From assembly GCA_038217425.1 (NCBI GenBank), contig JBBQPM010000066.1, forward strand, positions 1-32,169: 32,169 nucleotides of DNA. The letters are read 5' to 3'. Source of the stretch: JAIEPT01 sp038217425. GTDB lineage: Bacteria; Planctomycetota; Planctomycetia; Gemmatales; Gemmataceae. Under the pieces are notes generated by a model that saw nothing but the letters and a program-made list of their open reading frames with translations, ran no database searches and had not been told where the DNA came from. The position numbers and the translations under genes were made by a program. Below are positions 23,950-31,188 of the stretch, one piece after another (position 1 is the stretch's first letter; the number at the start of each line of letters is the position of its first letter).

Positions 23950-25302
23950 TTAACCGAGCAGCGCCGGCATCGGTCGGCCTTCGCGGAAGAGCTGGACCGG
24001 TCGGCCGGTCGGCGTGTTCAACTCTTGATGCGGGTCGATGCCGAGCTGCTGGAAGATCGTCGCGCAGACGTCGTCCGGCGTGCAGGCGTCGGTCGCAGGA
24101 GCCATGCCCTGAGCGTCGGTGGTGCCGTGGGCGTAGCCGCGCTTGAAGCCGCCGCCGGCGACCGCGACTGCCATCGAACGCGCCCAGTGATCGCGGCCCG
24201 AATTGCCGTTGATTCGCGGCGTGCGGCCGAACTCACCGGCGCAGTAGACGATCGTCGAGTCGAGCATGCCTTGCTGATCCAGGTCGGTGATCAAGGCCGA
24301 CAGCGTCTGGTCGAGCGTCGGTTGCATGCGGGTCTTGTGGCTATTGAAGGTTTGGCTGTGCGTGTCCCACGAGCCGAAGCTGACGGTCGTGAAGCGAACG
24401 CCGGCCTGAATGAGTCGACGCGAGGCGAGGGCGCCTTGCGCGAACGGCGATTCGCCGTACATAGTGCGGATCCGCTGCGGTTCCTGGCTGAGGTTGAAGG
24501 CGTTGCGCGTCCGTTCCGAGCGGAGGATGTCGAGCGCCTGCTGGTGGAACGTATCCAGGCCGGAAGCGAGATCGGAATTACGGTCGATGGCGTCGAAGCC
24601 GCGGTCGAAGTCCTGGAGGAGTCGGTCGCGGTTTTCGAGCTGTTCGAGGGTGAAACCGTTGGGGAGCGTGATGCCGCGAACGCGGAGACTGCCGGCGTTG
24701 GCATTGGCGTTTCGGCCCGCGGGAGCGCCGGCGCCTTCGACGATGAAGGGATTGTAGCCGGTGCCGAGGTAGCCAGCGCCGCCGGCGAGGCCGTTACGGA
24801 GTTCGTTGAAGACGACGTACGGCGGCACGCCTTGCGCGGCCGGCAGCAGGCGGGTCATGAGGGAGCCGATGGAGGGATAGGTGAGGGCCGGGGTCGGCTT
24901 GTTGCCGGTCGTCATGAACATGGTGGCGGGGGCGTGCGACGGAATCGTGTGCGCCAGGGAGCGGACGAGGGTCATCTTGTTGGTGACTTTGGCGACTTCG
25001 GGGAGATACTCGCTGATCTGCACGCCGTTGGCGGCGGTAGCGACGGGGCGGAACTCGCCGCGAATGCCTTCGGGGGCGCCGGGCTTGAGATCCCACATGT
25101 CGATGGTGGCGGGGCCGCCGGCGAGCCAGAGCATGATAACGCTGGTGGCGCGACGAGGAGCCGGGGCGGCGGCGCCCGATGCCTTGGCTTGCGATTCCAG
25201 GCGGAGGATTTGAGGCAGGGTGAGGCCGCACAAGCCGGCGGAGCCGATCTTGAGGAAGTCGCGGCGGGCAAATCCTTCGCAATCGGTCTTACGAATGGCC
25301 AT
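23950..25302 (-). CDS. DUF1501 family protein, Tat-exported
   Basis: The predicted protein has 450 residues. The N-terminus CEGFARRDFLKIGSAGLCGL is a Tat signal (twin Arg at 13-14), so it is exported folded. The DUF1501 (alkaline-phosphatase-like/sulfatase-fold) features follow: VIMLWLAGGPATIDMWDLKP, VRSLAHTIPSHAPATMFMTT, YPSIGSLMTRLL, FGSWDTHSQTFNSHK, VYCAGEFGRTPRINGNSGRDHW and FKRGYAHGTTDAQG, ending with a C-terminal helix region naming a partner-like GIDPHQEL. These proteins are hugely expanded in planctomycetes, nearly always beside a DUF1549/DUF1553 gene as here; their reaction is unproven. The ATG at 25302 sits right at the Tat signal, 101 bp after the DUF1553 stop, consistent with one operon. 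Confidence 0.94.
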   Translation of the reverse strand: MAIRKTDCEGFARRDFLKIGSAGLCGLTLPQILRLESQAKASGAAAPAPRRATSVIMLWLAGGPATIDMWDLKPGAPEGIRGEFRPVATAANGVQISEYLPEVAKVTNKMTLVRSLAHTIPSHAPATMFMTTGNKPTPALTYPSIGSLMTRLLPAAQGVPPYVVFNELRNGLAGGAGYLGTGYNPFIVEGAGAPAGRNANANAGSLRVRGITLPNGFTLEQLENRDRLLQDFDRGFDAIDRNSDLASGLDTFHQQALDILRSERTRNAFNLSQEPQRIRTMYGESPFAQGALASRRLIQAGVRFTTVSFGSWDTHSQTFNSHKTRMQPTLDQTLSALITDLDQQGMLDSTIVYCAGEFGRTPRINGNSGRDHWARSMAVAVAGGGFKRGYAHGTTDAQGMAPATDACTPDDVCATIFQQLGIDPHQELNTPTGRPVQLFREGRPMPALLG

Positions 25303-25403
25303 GGTAGGAAGATCCTTTACTGCCCTGAGAAGCCCCTGTTCGCCGTGTCGGGCGTCACAAATCCTCCCCCAGGGCACGCGGGGAAGATCGAGGAAAAGGA
25401 AGT

Positions 25404-27788
25404 CTAGTGATTCAGAATGAACTCGCGCGTGTTGATGAGCGCCCACAAGGCGTCCGTGAGCGCTTCCCGACGATCTACGATGCTTTTCTGGTACTCCGCA
25501 AACCGCGCCCGTTCGGCGGCGATTGGAAGGCGCGACAGCGTCGCCAGGTAAAGTTCGTCGAGAATCTCCTCGTCGGTTTTCTTGGTCGCGAGCAGCTTCC
25601 CGAGCCGGCCTTTGGCGTCGCGAAGTTTCAGCACGAGCCCCGGATCGCTCATCAGGAATAGCTTCTGCGGCAAGGCCGGATCTGCAGAGCGTTCGCAGTC
25701 GCACGCCGAGGTACGAGGCGGCCGGCCGAAAATGCGGAACGCGAACGCCAGCGACGGATTCCCCTGAATCTGCGTGGTTCCGATCTCGACTGCTTTCGAG
25801 CCCGGCTTGATGTCGTTGCCGAACTTCTCATCAAAGCCCAGTGCCGAATTGAGCACGTCGATGACCGCCTCGGCCATCATCGGGCGGATGTAGCTGCGGG
25901 CGAAATTGCTCTTGTCGAACTTGTTCGTCTCGTTCGGCTTGGCGCTGAGCTGGTAAGTTCGGCTCATGAGAATCCGCTTTTCTATTCGGCGAATATCGAA
26001 CTTACTCTCGACGAATTCCTTGGCAATCTGATCGAGCAGCGCCTGATTGCTGGCGGGGTTGCCGATTGAGAAGTCATCGACGGGATGGACGATGCCGATG
26101 CCGAAGTAATGCCCCCAGATGCGATTGACGAAGCTGCGTGCGAAGTAGGGATTGTCCGGTTGCACAAGCCATTGCCAAACCTGTTCACGCGGATCTTGGC
26201 CTTTTTCGAAGGTGATTTCCGGTCCCGCCGGCGCCTTGGCCCCGAGGACGGCGCCGGTATCGGGATGCGTCATCTTCTTGTTGACGTTGGCGGAAATGAA
26301 GACTTCCTTGATGACGTTGATCTGATTGTTCTTGGCCGCCGACTTCTTGCGTTCGGCATTCTCCGCATCAATGAGCTTCCGCGCCTCGGGCGAGATGCCA
26401 AAAACCATGTTGCTAAAAACGTTGGCGTACTGACGATATTCGACCTGCGTCCAGCGGTCGAACGGATGCTTGTGGCACTGGGCGCATTCCAGACGCACGC
26501 CCAAGAACGCGGCCGCGGTGCGTTCGCCCCAGAGCTCGATCGGCACGTTGCCTTGCCGACGGTAGTAGAGATCGAGCGAGGGACGATTCGCGTAATCGGT
26601 GTCGAATCCTTTACTCATTTGAGCGTCAATCTTTTTGGTCTGTTCGAGCCATTCCTGAGGGGACTGCCCGTCGCGACTGGTGGCCACGAGCACGCCTTTG
26701 ACGATCTGGTCGTACGGCATGTTTTCCTGAACGCGCTTGCGGAACCAATCGTGCCAGGCCTGACTTCGCTTCCCCTTGATGCCGGCCGGCTGCTCGAGGG
26801 CGTTGGTATCGTTACCGGTAATGTCGCTGAGCTTGGTCGCCCATAGTGCCGCATGCAGCGGATGAGCGAGGAGTTCGTCGATCTTCTGTTCGCGCTTGTT
26901 CGGATTCGTGTCGGCGAGGAACGCCCGGATCTGCTCGGGGGTCGGTAACTGACCGATGGTGTCGATGGTCACGCGGCGCAGGAATTCGGTGTCGTTCGTG
27001 AGGTCCGACGGGACCATATTCAGAAGCTTGAGCTTTGAGAAAACTTCCGTGTCGATGTAGTTGTTTTGCGGCAGGACCGGGTAGACGAAACCCTTGGGCG
27101 TCTCGGCGGCGACGAGCACGCGGGCGGGGGAGACGTTGCCGCGGTAGGAAACCGAAATATGGGTGCTGCCGGGCTTGTGGGTCTTGACGCGACCCAGGCT
27201 GCTCACTTCGGCGACTGCGTCGTCATTGGTGCGGAAGTCGCAGAAATAGGTGATGTCTTCTTTCGAGCCGTCCGCAAAATGAGCGTACACGAAGAGTTGG
27301 ATCGCATCGCCCGCCTTTTTGAAGGCGAGTTCCGGCGGCACGAGTTCGATCTTGGAGACGTCGCCGCTCCCTTTGGTCCAGGCCGCGCCGTCGGCGATCC
27401 AGGCCTTGAAGACGTTGTACTGCCAGCTATCCTTGGCGAAACGCACCGCTCCGCCATGCTCGACGTGCCCCGTGGCCTTCAAGAGTAGCAGGCTGTTATG
27501 CGCCTGATTGGCGTCGATACGCCGGCCCTGATGATCGCGTGTGACCATGCCGTAGTCTTTATCGGGATCGAAACCGAAGAGCGACAGCCGGAGGCCTCCC
27601 TTGCCCTGGAACGAGCCATGGCAGGAGCCGGAATTGCAGCCGGTGCGGGTGAAAAGGCCCATCACATGGCGTTCGAAATCGACTTTGGCCAGCGATTTGT
27701 TTTCGGGCAATCGGACGTCGGCATGTGCCGAACCTACGACCAGAAAGCCGAAAGCGGCCAGCAGCAAGCATTTGGAGCCAAAGGACAT
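25404..27788 (-). CDS. DUF1549/DUF1553 protein with cytochrome-like motifs and a Big_2-like domain
   Basis: The predicted protein has 794 residues. Signal peptide SKCLLLAAFGFLVVGSAHA. The N-terminal region has a C-x4-C-H motif (C51-H57, CNSGSCH), close to but not the standard heme motif. A bacterial Ig-like stretch follows (AIQLFVYAHFADGSKEDITY through GRVKTHKPGSTHISVSYRG). DUF1549 contains the LRRVTIDTIGQLPTPEQIRAF region and the standard C-x2-C-H motif CAQCHKHPFDRW (around residue 435). DUF1553 holds the RSFVNRIWGHYFGIGIVHP, MSRTYQLS and RPMMAEAVIDVL blocks, ending in INTREFILNH. It probably acts in the periplasm with the downstream DUF1501 protein. I chose the ATG at 27788 at the start of the signal, with GGAG 9 nt upstream. 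Confidence 0.93.
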   Translation of the reverse strand: MSFGSKCLLLAAFGFLVVGSAHADVRLPENKSLAKVDFERHVMGLFTRTGCNSGSCHGSFQGKGGLRLSLFGFDPDKDYGMVTRDHQGRRIDANQAHNSLLLLKATGHVEHGGAVRFAKDSWQYNVFKAWIADGAAWTKGSGDVSKIELVPPELAFKKAGDAIQLFVYAHFADGSKEDITYFCDFRTNDDAVAEVSSLGRVKTHKPGSTHISVSYRGNVSPARVLVAAETPKGFVYPVLPQNNYIDTEVFSKLKLLNMVPSDLTNDTEFLRRVTIDTIGQLPTPEQIRAFLADTNPNKREQKIDELLAHPLHAALWATKLSDITGNDTNALEQPAGIKGKRSQAWHDWFRKRVQENMPYDQIVKGVLVATSRDGQSPQEWLEQTKKIDAQMSKGFDTDYANRPSLDLYYRRQGNVPIELWGERTAAAFLGVRLECAQCHKHPFDRWTQVEYRQYANVFSNMVFGISPEARKLIDAENAERKKSAAKNNQINVIKEVFISANVNKKMTHPDTGAVLGAKAPAGPEITFEKGQDPREQVWQWLVQPDNPYFARSFVNRIWGHYFGIGIVHPVDDFSIGNPASNQALLDQIAKEFVESKFDIRRIEKRILMSRTYQLSAKPNETNKFDKSNFARSYIRPMMAEAVIDVLNSALGFDEKFGNDIKPGSKAVEIGTTQIQGNPSLAFAFRIFGRPPRTSACDCERSADPALPQKLFLMSDPGLVLKLRDAKGRLGKLLATKKTDEEILDELYLATLSRLPIAAERARFAEYQKSIVDRREALTDALWALINTREFILNH

Positions 27789-27881
27789 TCCACAATACTC
27801 CGCAAAAAAGAGCCGGAGGGCAAGGGGCGGGAGGGAGACGAAAGCAGGGGGCGGGCCGAATCGTACGCCAATCAAACCCCA

Positions 27882-28350
27882 TTAAAGCAGAAATGTTCCG
27901 GTTTGCAACGTAGATTCGTCAGGATTTCGACAACTGACGCGGACGAAGATTCTGGGTTGGTCTCGGTGTTCTCCGTAGGTGATGCCGAACAGCAAATCCG
28001 CAACATCTTTGGCAACGAGAATGGCGTACTCCTGGCTATCTCGAAACCGCCTTTTGCTTCCAAGGGTCAAGATTGGCAAACACCCTACTCGCCAAACATC
28101 GATCAAAGTTGCGTTCAGCGAGTTTGCGCCGTCATTATTCCGATTGTCAGTGAACAACACCCATTGGTGTTGTTGGCAAAAGTTCCATAGGTCTCGATCG
28201 TCGATCTCAAGCGATAGCTTCACGTCGGGAAGCGATGCGAAATTGCAGTCGATCGCCGTCAGAACGGACCAAAGTTCAAGTTTTCGGAGTAAGCGACCGA
28301 TCTGCTGTTAAATGACCCGCGACATTTGCATCTGCCAGTATGCCGGGCAT
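27882..28350 (-). pseudogene. PIN-like (DUF5615-type) toxin gene with an apparent +1 frameshift
   Basis: From the ATG at 28350 the frame reads MPGILADANVAGHL and then runs to a stop after 24 codons. One base later (skipping A at 28308) an open frame reads QQIGRLLRKLELWSVL and continues through LWNFCQQHQWVLFTDNRNND, SLNATL, LPILTL and REYAILVA-like positions to a stop at 27882. Joined, these give a protein of about 155 residues with the PIN-like layout: an N-terminal A-D-A-N strand and a central T-D-N-R-N. I recall this pattern from DUF5615-type proteins paired with DUF433. The ATG has AAGGTG upstream overlapping the antitoxin stop, so the start is sound and the frame is broken. The intact part alone could begin at GTG 28223. 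Sequencing error is an alternative. Confidence 0.6.
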
Positions 28351-28360
28351 GCCTGCACCT

Positions 28361-28780
28361 TCATTCGGGCCATGACTTTTGACCGGTGACCAACTCTTTA
28401 AAAGTTGGAAGATCAGCGAAGCGAGGGTCTTTGGCTTCCCGGGCAAGTCCTGCGTTTTCCTCCGCCTCTGCGATTTTCCGCTTTTCGAGCCATTCCTTGT
28501 ACTTCAGCAACTTCGCGTGCGATTCCTCCATTTTTTTGTCCACTTCCGGCGGATTCCCGGCGGCGATACGCTCTTCGATCCGGATGTGTTGATCCATGAC
28601 GGTCGCGTAGTTGTTGAGGACATACGCTCGCGCGGCGGCAACTTGCTCTGCGGTCAGACCGTACGACTTACAGATGTAATCTTCGGTAGCCGTCCTGTCC
28701 AAGAAGTACGATAAGAGATGATACGCGTTGATCCGCATCCCCACGATTTCCGGGCCGTTCGGAACCTGATTGCTGGAAAT
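28361..28780 (-). CDS. DUF433-type antitoxin with C-terminal helical extension
   Basis: The protein is about 127-139 residues. The DUF433 core is NGPEIVGMRINAYHLLSYFL, then YICKSYGLTAEQVAAARAYV, the helix-rich DNA-binding fold used by antitoxins. A charged helical tail (IRIEERIAAGNPPEV, KLLKYKEWLEKRKIAEA) follows, as expected to bind the partner. The conserved G-x-E-I-V-G-M-R-I block begins in frame before the first ordinary start codon (GTG 28744). A strong GGAGG at 28791-28787 points to an ATT at 28780 as the initiation codon, perhaps a mutated ATG. Its stop overlaps the ribosome binding site of the toxin, whose ATG is 10 nt away, the standard order for this family. It follows the proline-rich gene by 16 nt. 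Confidence 0.75.
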   Translation of the reverse strand: MSSNQVPNGPEIVGMRINAYHLLSYFLDRTATEDYICKSYGLTAEQVAAARAYVLNNYATVMDQHIRIEERIAAGNPPEVDKKMEESHAKLLKYKEWLEKRKIAEAEENAGLAREAKDPRFADLPTFKELVTGQKSWPE

Positions 28781-28796
28781 TGTCAGCCTCCGCGTT

Positions 28797-29387
28797 TTAG
28801 CGCGAGATCACGAGCGCGCCGTCCTGGTCGAACTTGATCTTCACGTACTGCAAGTTCCCGTAGTTGAACTCGATCTCATCCGCACGTAGGAAGACCTGCT
28901 TGGGAACGCCGGGCAACGAGAATCGGACGGTGTTTGCCTGTTTGGTGACGGGATTCTGGATGGTGATCTCGTAGTTACCGGCCTTGGGCTGGAAATTCTT
29001 GGCGAACTGCTCCAGTGCGATGCCGCTCATTTCCTTGGGGGCCGGGGCTTCGAACTCGGGCCCGGGAGGCAATGGCTTGGCGGGGGCGGGGCTTTGTTCG
29101 GGAGCCGCGGGGGGCATGGGATTGGTGGGCGGCGTCGGGGGTTGCAGGTCTGTGAGCGGCAAGGGTTGGCTCGGAGGGGCGAAGAAGATGCCGCCAGGAC
29201 CGGGGGGCGGAATGAACCCGCCGGGCCCGGGTTGAGGACCGTTGGGGAAGAAGAGGTTCACAAAGGGCGCGCGGACTTGCACGCCGGGGCCGCCCACTTC
29301 GACGCGGACGAAGGGCGCCCGCACCACCACTTGCGCCTGTCCCCACGAGGCCGTCGCGAATAGTCCGAAAATCATGAGACGTTTCAT
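28797..29387 (-). CDS. Secreted proline-rich protein, function unknown
   Basis: The protein has 196 residues. Signal peptide MKRLMIFGLFATASWGQA. A repeated segment V-R-A-P-F-V occurs twice (VVVRAPFVRVEV and VQVRAPFVNLFF). A Pro/Gly-rich linker (about 48-118) follows. A C-terminal domain (about 118-196) has strands such as NYEITIQNPVTKQANTVRFSLPG and ends VKIKFDQDGALVISR. The linker probably tethers the C-terminal domain away from the envelope. GGAGG lies 7 nt upstream of the ATG. The toxin-antitoxin pair begins 16 nt after its stop, so both may share a transcript. I recognise no function. Confidence 0.82.
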   Translation of the reverse strand: MKRLMIFGLFATASWGQAQVVVRAPFVRVEVGGPGVQVRAPFVNLFFPNGPQPGPGGFIPPPGPGGIFFAPPSQPLPLTDLQPPTPPTNPMPPAAPEQSPAPAKPLPPGPEFEAPAPKEMSGIALEQFAKNFQPKAGNYEITIQNPVTKQANTVRFSLPGVPKQVFLRADEIEFNYGNLQYVKIKFDQDGALVISR

Positions 29388-29427
29388 GGCGAAACCTCCA
29401 GGAGTAATTCACAAAGCGAAACGAAAG

Positions 29428-29465
29428 GAGCGCCGTCCGGGTCTCTCCTCCCTGACGACGCTCCG
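29428..29465 (-). terminator. Likely terminator of the exported methyltransferase transcript
   Basis: GGAGCGCCGTC at 29428-29438 pairs with 29455-29465 with one mismatch (11 bp, 16-nt loop). Read on the minus strand it is followed by TTTCGTTT, as expected for a terminator after the gene that stops at 29513. Confidence 0.5.
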
Positions 29466-29512
29466 TTTCCCTATGGCAATGGATTCAACTTGCACATTTG
29501 ATGCCGCCGAGT

Positions 29513-30061
29513 TTACTTTTTGGGCGCCTTGACGGTCCACATATAGAGAGTGTGAACGCGGTCAGGGCCACGGAATTCGATGACTTCGTCGGGGTCGAGG
29601 TTGGGGAACGGGTAGTCGTGGGCAACGATGCGGGTGCCGGGCTTGAGGCGTTTGAGGACTTGCGGTTCGAGCTTCTCCATGAATTCAGGGAGCATGTAGA
29701 AGCAGACGACGCTGGCGCGTTCGAGGTCGGTGACCTTGAGGGCGTCGCCCTGGCGGATGTCGACGTCGTCGCGGGTGACGCCGAACTTTTTCATGGTAGT
29801 GATGGAATCCTTGATGCGTTCGACATCGATATCGACGCCGACGCCTCGGGCGCCGTACTTCTTGGCGGCGGTGCAAACGATTCGGCCGTCGCCGCAACCG
29901 AGGTCATAGACGATGTCGTCCTTGGTGACCTTGGCCATGTCGAGCATTTTGTCGACGACGATCTGTTCGGTGGGGACGTAAACGATTCGGCACGTGACCT
30001 TGTCGTCCTGGGCCTGGACGAACGCGGGTAGTACGAGGAATGCAAGAGACGCAAAGCGCAT
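29513..30061 (-). CDS. Exported class I SAM-methyltransferase-like protein
   Basis: The protein has 182 residues. Signal peptide MRFASLAFLVLPAFVQA (cleavage before QDDK), then a single methyltransferase fold: EQIVVDKMLDMAKVTKDDIV, motif I VYDLGCGDGR (51-60), motif II GVGVDID, and acidic loop DIRQGDALKVTDL. YMLPEFMEKLEPQVLKRLKPGTRIVAHDY follows as the post-I/motif IV region. SAM is normally cytoplasmic, so a signal peptide is unusual; it may be a periplasmic enzyme, a non-catalytic SAM/ligand binder, or the leader may not be cleaved. It is a paralog of the next gene upstream (30110-30721), which shares the LGCGDGR motif, the FGDALKV/GDALKV segment and the LKPGTRI(L/V)-(S/A)-H-D-Y ending. The pair are likely one operon. 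Confidence 0.88.
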   Translation of the reverse strand: MRFASLAFLVLPAFVQAQDDKVTCRIVYVPTEQIVVDKMLDMAKVTKDDIVYDLGCGDGRIVCTAAKKYGARGVGVDIDVERIKDSITTMKKFGVTRDDVDIRQGDALKVTDLERASVVCFYMLPEFMEKLEPQVLKRLKPGTRIVAHDYPFPNLDPDEVIEFRGPDRVHTLYMWTVKAPKK

Positions 30062-30109
30062 GATCGATCTCCCAAAGGAATGATACAGTGAAGTCCGCCT
30101 GGTTGGCGG

Positions 30110-30721
30110 CTATTTTTTTTTCTCGTCAGGGACAATCCACATGTAAAGCTTGTGAGTGCCGTGCGGGCCGGGGAGTTCCAGGGCCATCTCGGGCTCCCAG
30201 TTGTTTACCTTAAAGCAATAGTCGTGCGAAAGAATGCGGGTGCCCGGCTTGAGCTTGGCCTTGGCGATGGGGTACCAGAGGTCCATGAACTCGGGGAACA
30301 TGTACATGACGACGACGGTGGCGTCGCTGAGATCCTTGACTTTGAGGGCGTCGCCGAAGCGGATCTCGACGCGGGTGCCGACGGTGTCTTTGTACTTGTC
30401 GGCCTGGTCCATGGCTTCGCGGATGCGGACGGGATTGAGTTCGAGCCCGACGCCTCGGCAGCCGAATTTCTCCGACGCCATGAACAGGATTCGGCCGTCG
30501 CCGCAACCCAGATCGAAGATCATGTCGTTTTTGCCGATCTTGCCGATTTCGAACATTTTGTTGATGACGGTGTCGGGCGTGGGGAGGTACGTCGGATCGT
30601 CGTACTTGGCCTTCTCCCCCTTTTTCTTGGGGAGATCCTGATTTTTGGTCGGGGCGTCTTGAGCGTGGAGAACGGCGCACAGGGCGAAGACGCAGCCAAC
30701 GGCAGCAAACCAGCGTTTCAT
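30110..30721 (-). CDS. Exported class I SAM-methyltransferase-like protein (paralog)
   Basis: The protein has 203 residues. Signal peptide MKRWFAAVGCVFALCAVLHA, a Lys-rich linker (about 21-45), then the same fold as the gene 48 bp downstream: PTPDTVINKMFEIGKIGKND, MIFDLGCGDGRILF (motif at 70-77), VGLELNPVRIREAMDQ, EIRFGDALKVKDLSD, VVVMYMFPEFMDLW and KLKPGTRILSHDYCF, ending KKK. The binding residues are conserved, so SAM binding seems likely. GAGGAG upstream supports the ATG at 30721. It is the first gene of this pair and divergent from the plus-strand genes at 30842 onward. Confidence 0.88.
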   Translation of the reverse strand: MKRWFAAVGCVFALCAVLHAQDAPTKNQDLPKKKGEKAKYDDPTYLPTPDTVINKMFEIGKIGKNDMIFDLGCGDGRILFMASEKFGCRGVGLELNPVRIREAMDQADKYKDTVGTRVEIRFGDALKVKDLSDATVVVMYMFPEFMDLWYPIAKAKLKPGTRILSHDYCFKVNNWEPEMALELPGPHGTHKLYMWIVPDEKKK

Positions 30722-30742
30722 GGGGCAGCTCCTCAAAGTCGG

Positions 30743-30748
30743 TATAAT
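30743..30748 (+). promoter_or_regulatory. Possible -10 element for the plus-strand toxin remnant
   Basis: TATAAT at 30743-30748 lies in the divergent gap (30722-30841), about 100 bp before the ATG at 30849. No good -35 is seen. It may be the old promoter of the small locus to its right, or chance. Confidence 0.25.
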
Positions 30749-30841
30749 CATCCTCATCTGTTTTAGCCAAGTCCAGGCCCAAGTGAAAGGCAGAAATGCC
30801 CGATCAATCGGAATTGCGTCCGGCTCGATCGTGGCTTAAGG

Positions 30842-31165
30842 TTGGGGCATGGCGAGACACCCGAAAAAGGAAATCGAAGCCGGACGAAGAAACACCATTT
30901 CAGCTTGATCCTTGCCGGGGTGGCGGAGATCGACCCCGTTGTGGCCGACGCACTTTACGCCGCCACGGATGGCGACATCGAACTGAACCAGCGGGACGGC
31001 GTCGCGTTTTTGGAATTCGAACGCAAAGCGGCGACGTTGCGTGATGCAGTGATTGCCGCAATTCGGGAGGTCGAGGGAGCGGAGGTCGGCGTGCGCGTAG
31101 AGTCCGACGCCGCCAACGTCATTGCCAAAATCAATGCCGACCTTCTCGGCATCGCTGGCTGCTAG
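30842..31165 (+). CDS. Putative antitoxin-like partner, start codon lost or unclear
   Basis: The open frame reads KKHHFSLILAGVAEIDPVV, DALYAATDGDIELNQRDGVA, FLEFERKAATLRDAVIAAIR and ends VESDAANVIAKINADLLGIA. The composition and the F-x-L-I-L-(A/S)-G-V-x-E-(I/V) opening match, from memory, a family of partners encoded next to MAR-H-x-x-K-E-I toxins. Homology would begin about 30884 (T-K-K-H-H-F), but no ATG lies there; the only in-frame starts are TTG 30842 and TTG 30905, which overlaps the toxin-fragment stop as TTGA. The upstream ATG 30849 is in the other frame. So the region looks like a deletion that fused the two genes. The ABC ATPase gene begins 23 bp after the stop. Confidence 0.55.
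   Translation: MGHGETPEKGNRSRTKKHHFSLILAGVAEIDPVVADALYAATDGDIELNQRDGVAFLEFERKAATLRDAVIAAIREVEGAEVGVRVESDAANVIAKINADLLGIAGC
30849..30908 (+). pseudogene. N-terminal fragment of a HicA-like small toxin
   Basis: An ATG with TAAGG seven bases upstream opens a 19-codon frame reading MARHPKKEIEAGRRNTISA and then stops. The start MARHPKKEIEA matches, as I recall it, the beginning of small HicA-like toxins (pattern M-A-R-x-H-x-x-K-E-I-x-A) of about 80-90 residues found in planctomycetes and actinobacteria. The rest is missing. Its stop codon overlaps a TTG (30905-30907) of the next frame as TTGA. Confidence 0.4.
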
Positions 31166-31188
31166 AGAAGAGCTCCTGAGGGAATGCG

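Noticed and set aside
24025..25407. A 460-codon plus-strand frame opposite the DUF1501 gene
   Set aside because: Antisense shadow rich in Glu/Val/Gly/Arg; the minus-strand protein has a Tat signal and family blocks.
28305..28315. Programmed frameshift in the PIN-like toxin
   Set aside because: A +1 shift at CAT TTA ACA lacks a known slippery sequence, in-frame stop or stimulatory element, so a mutation or sequencing error is more likely.
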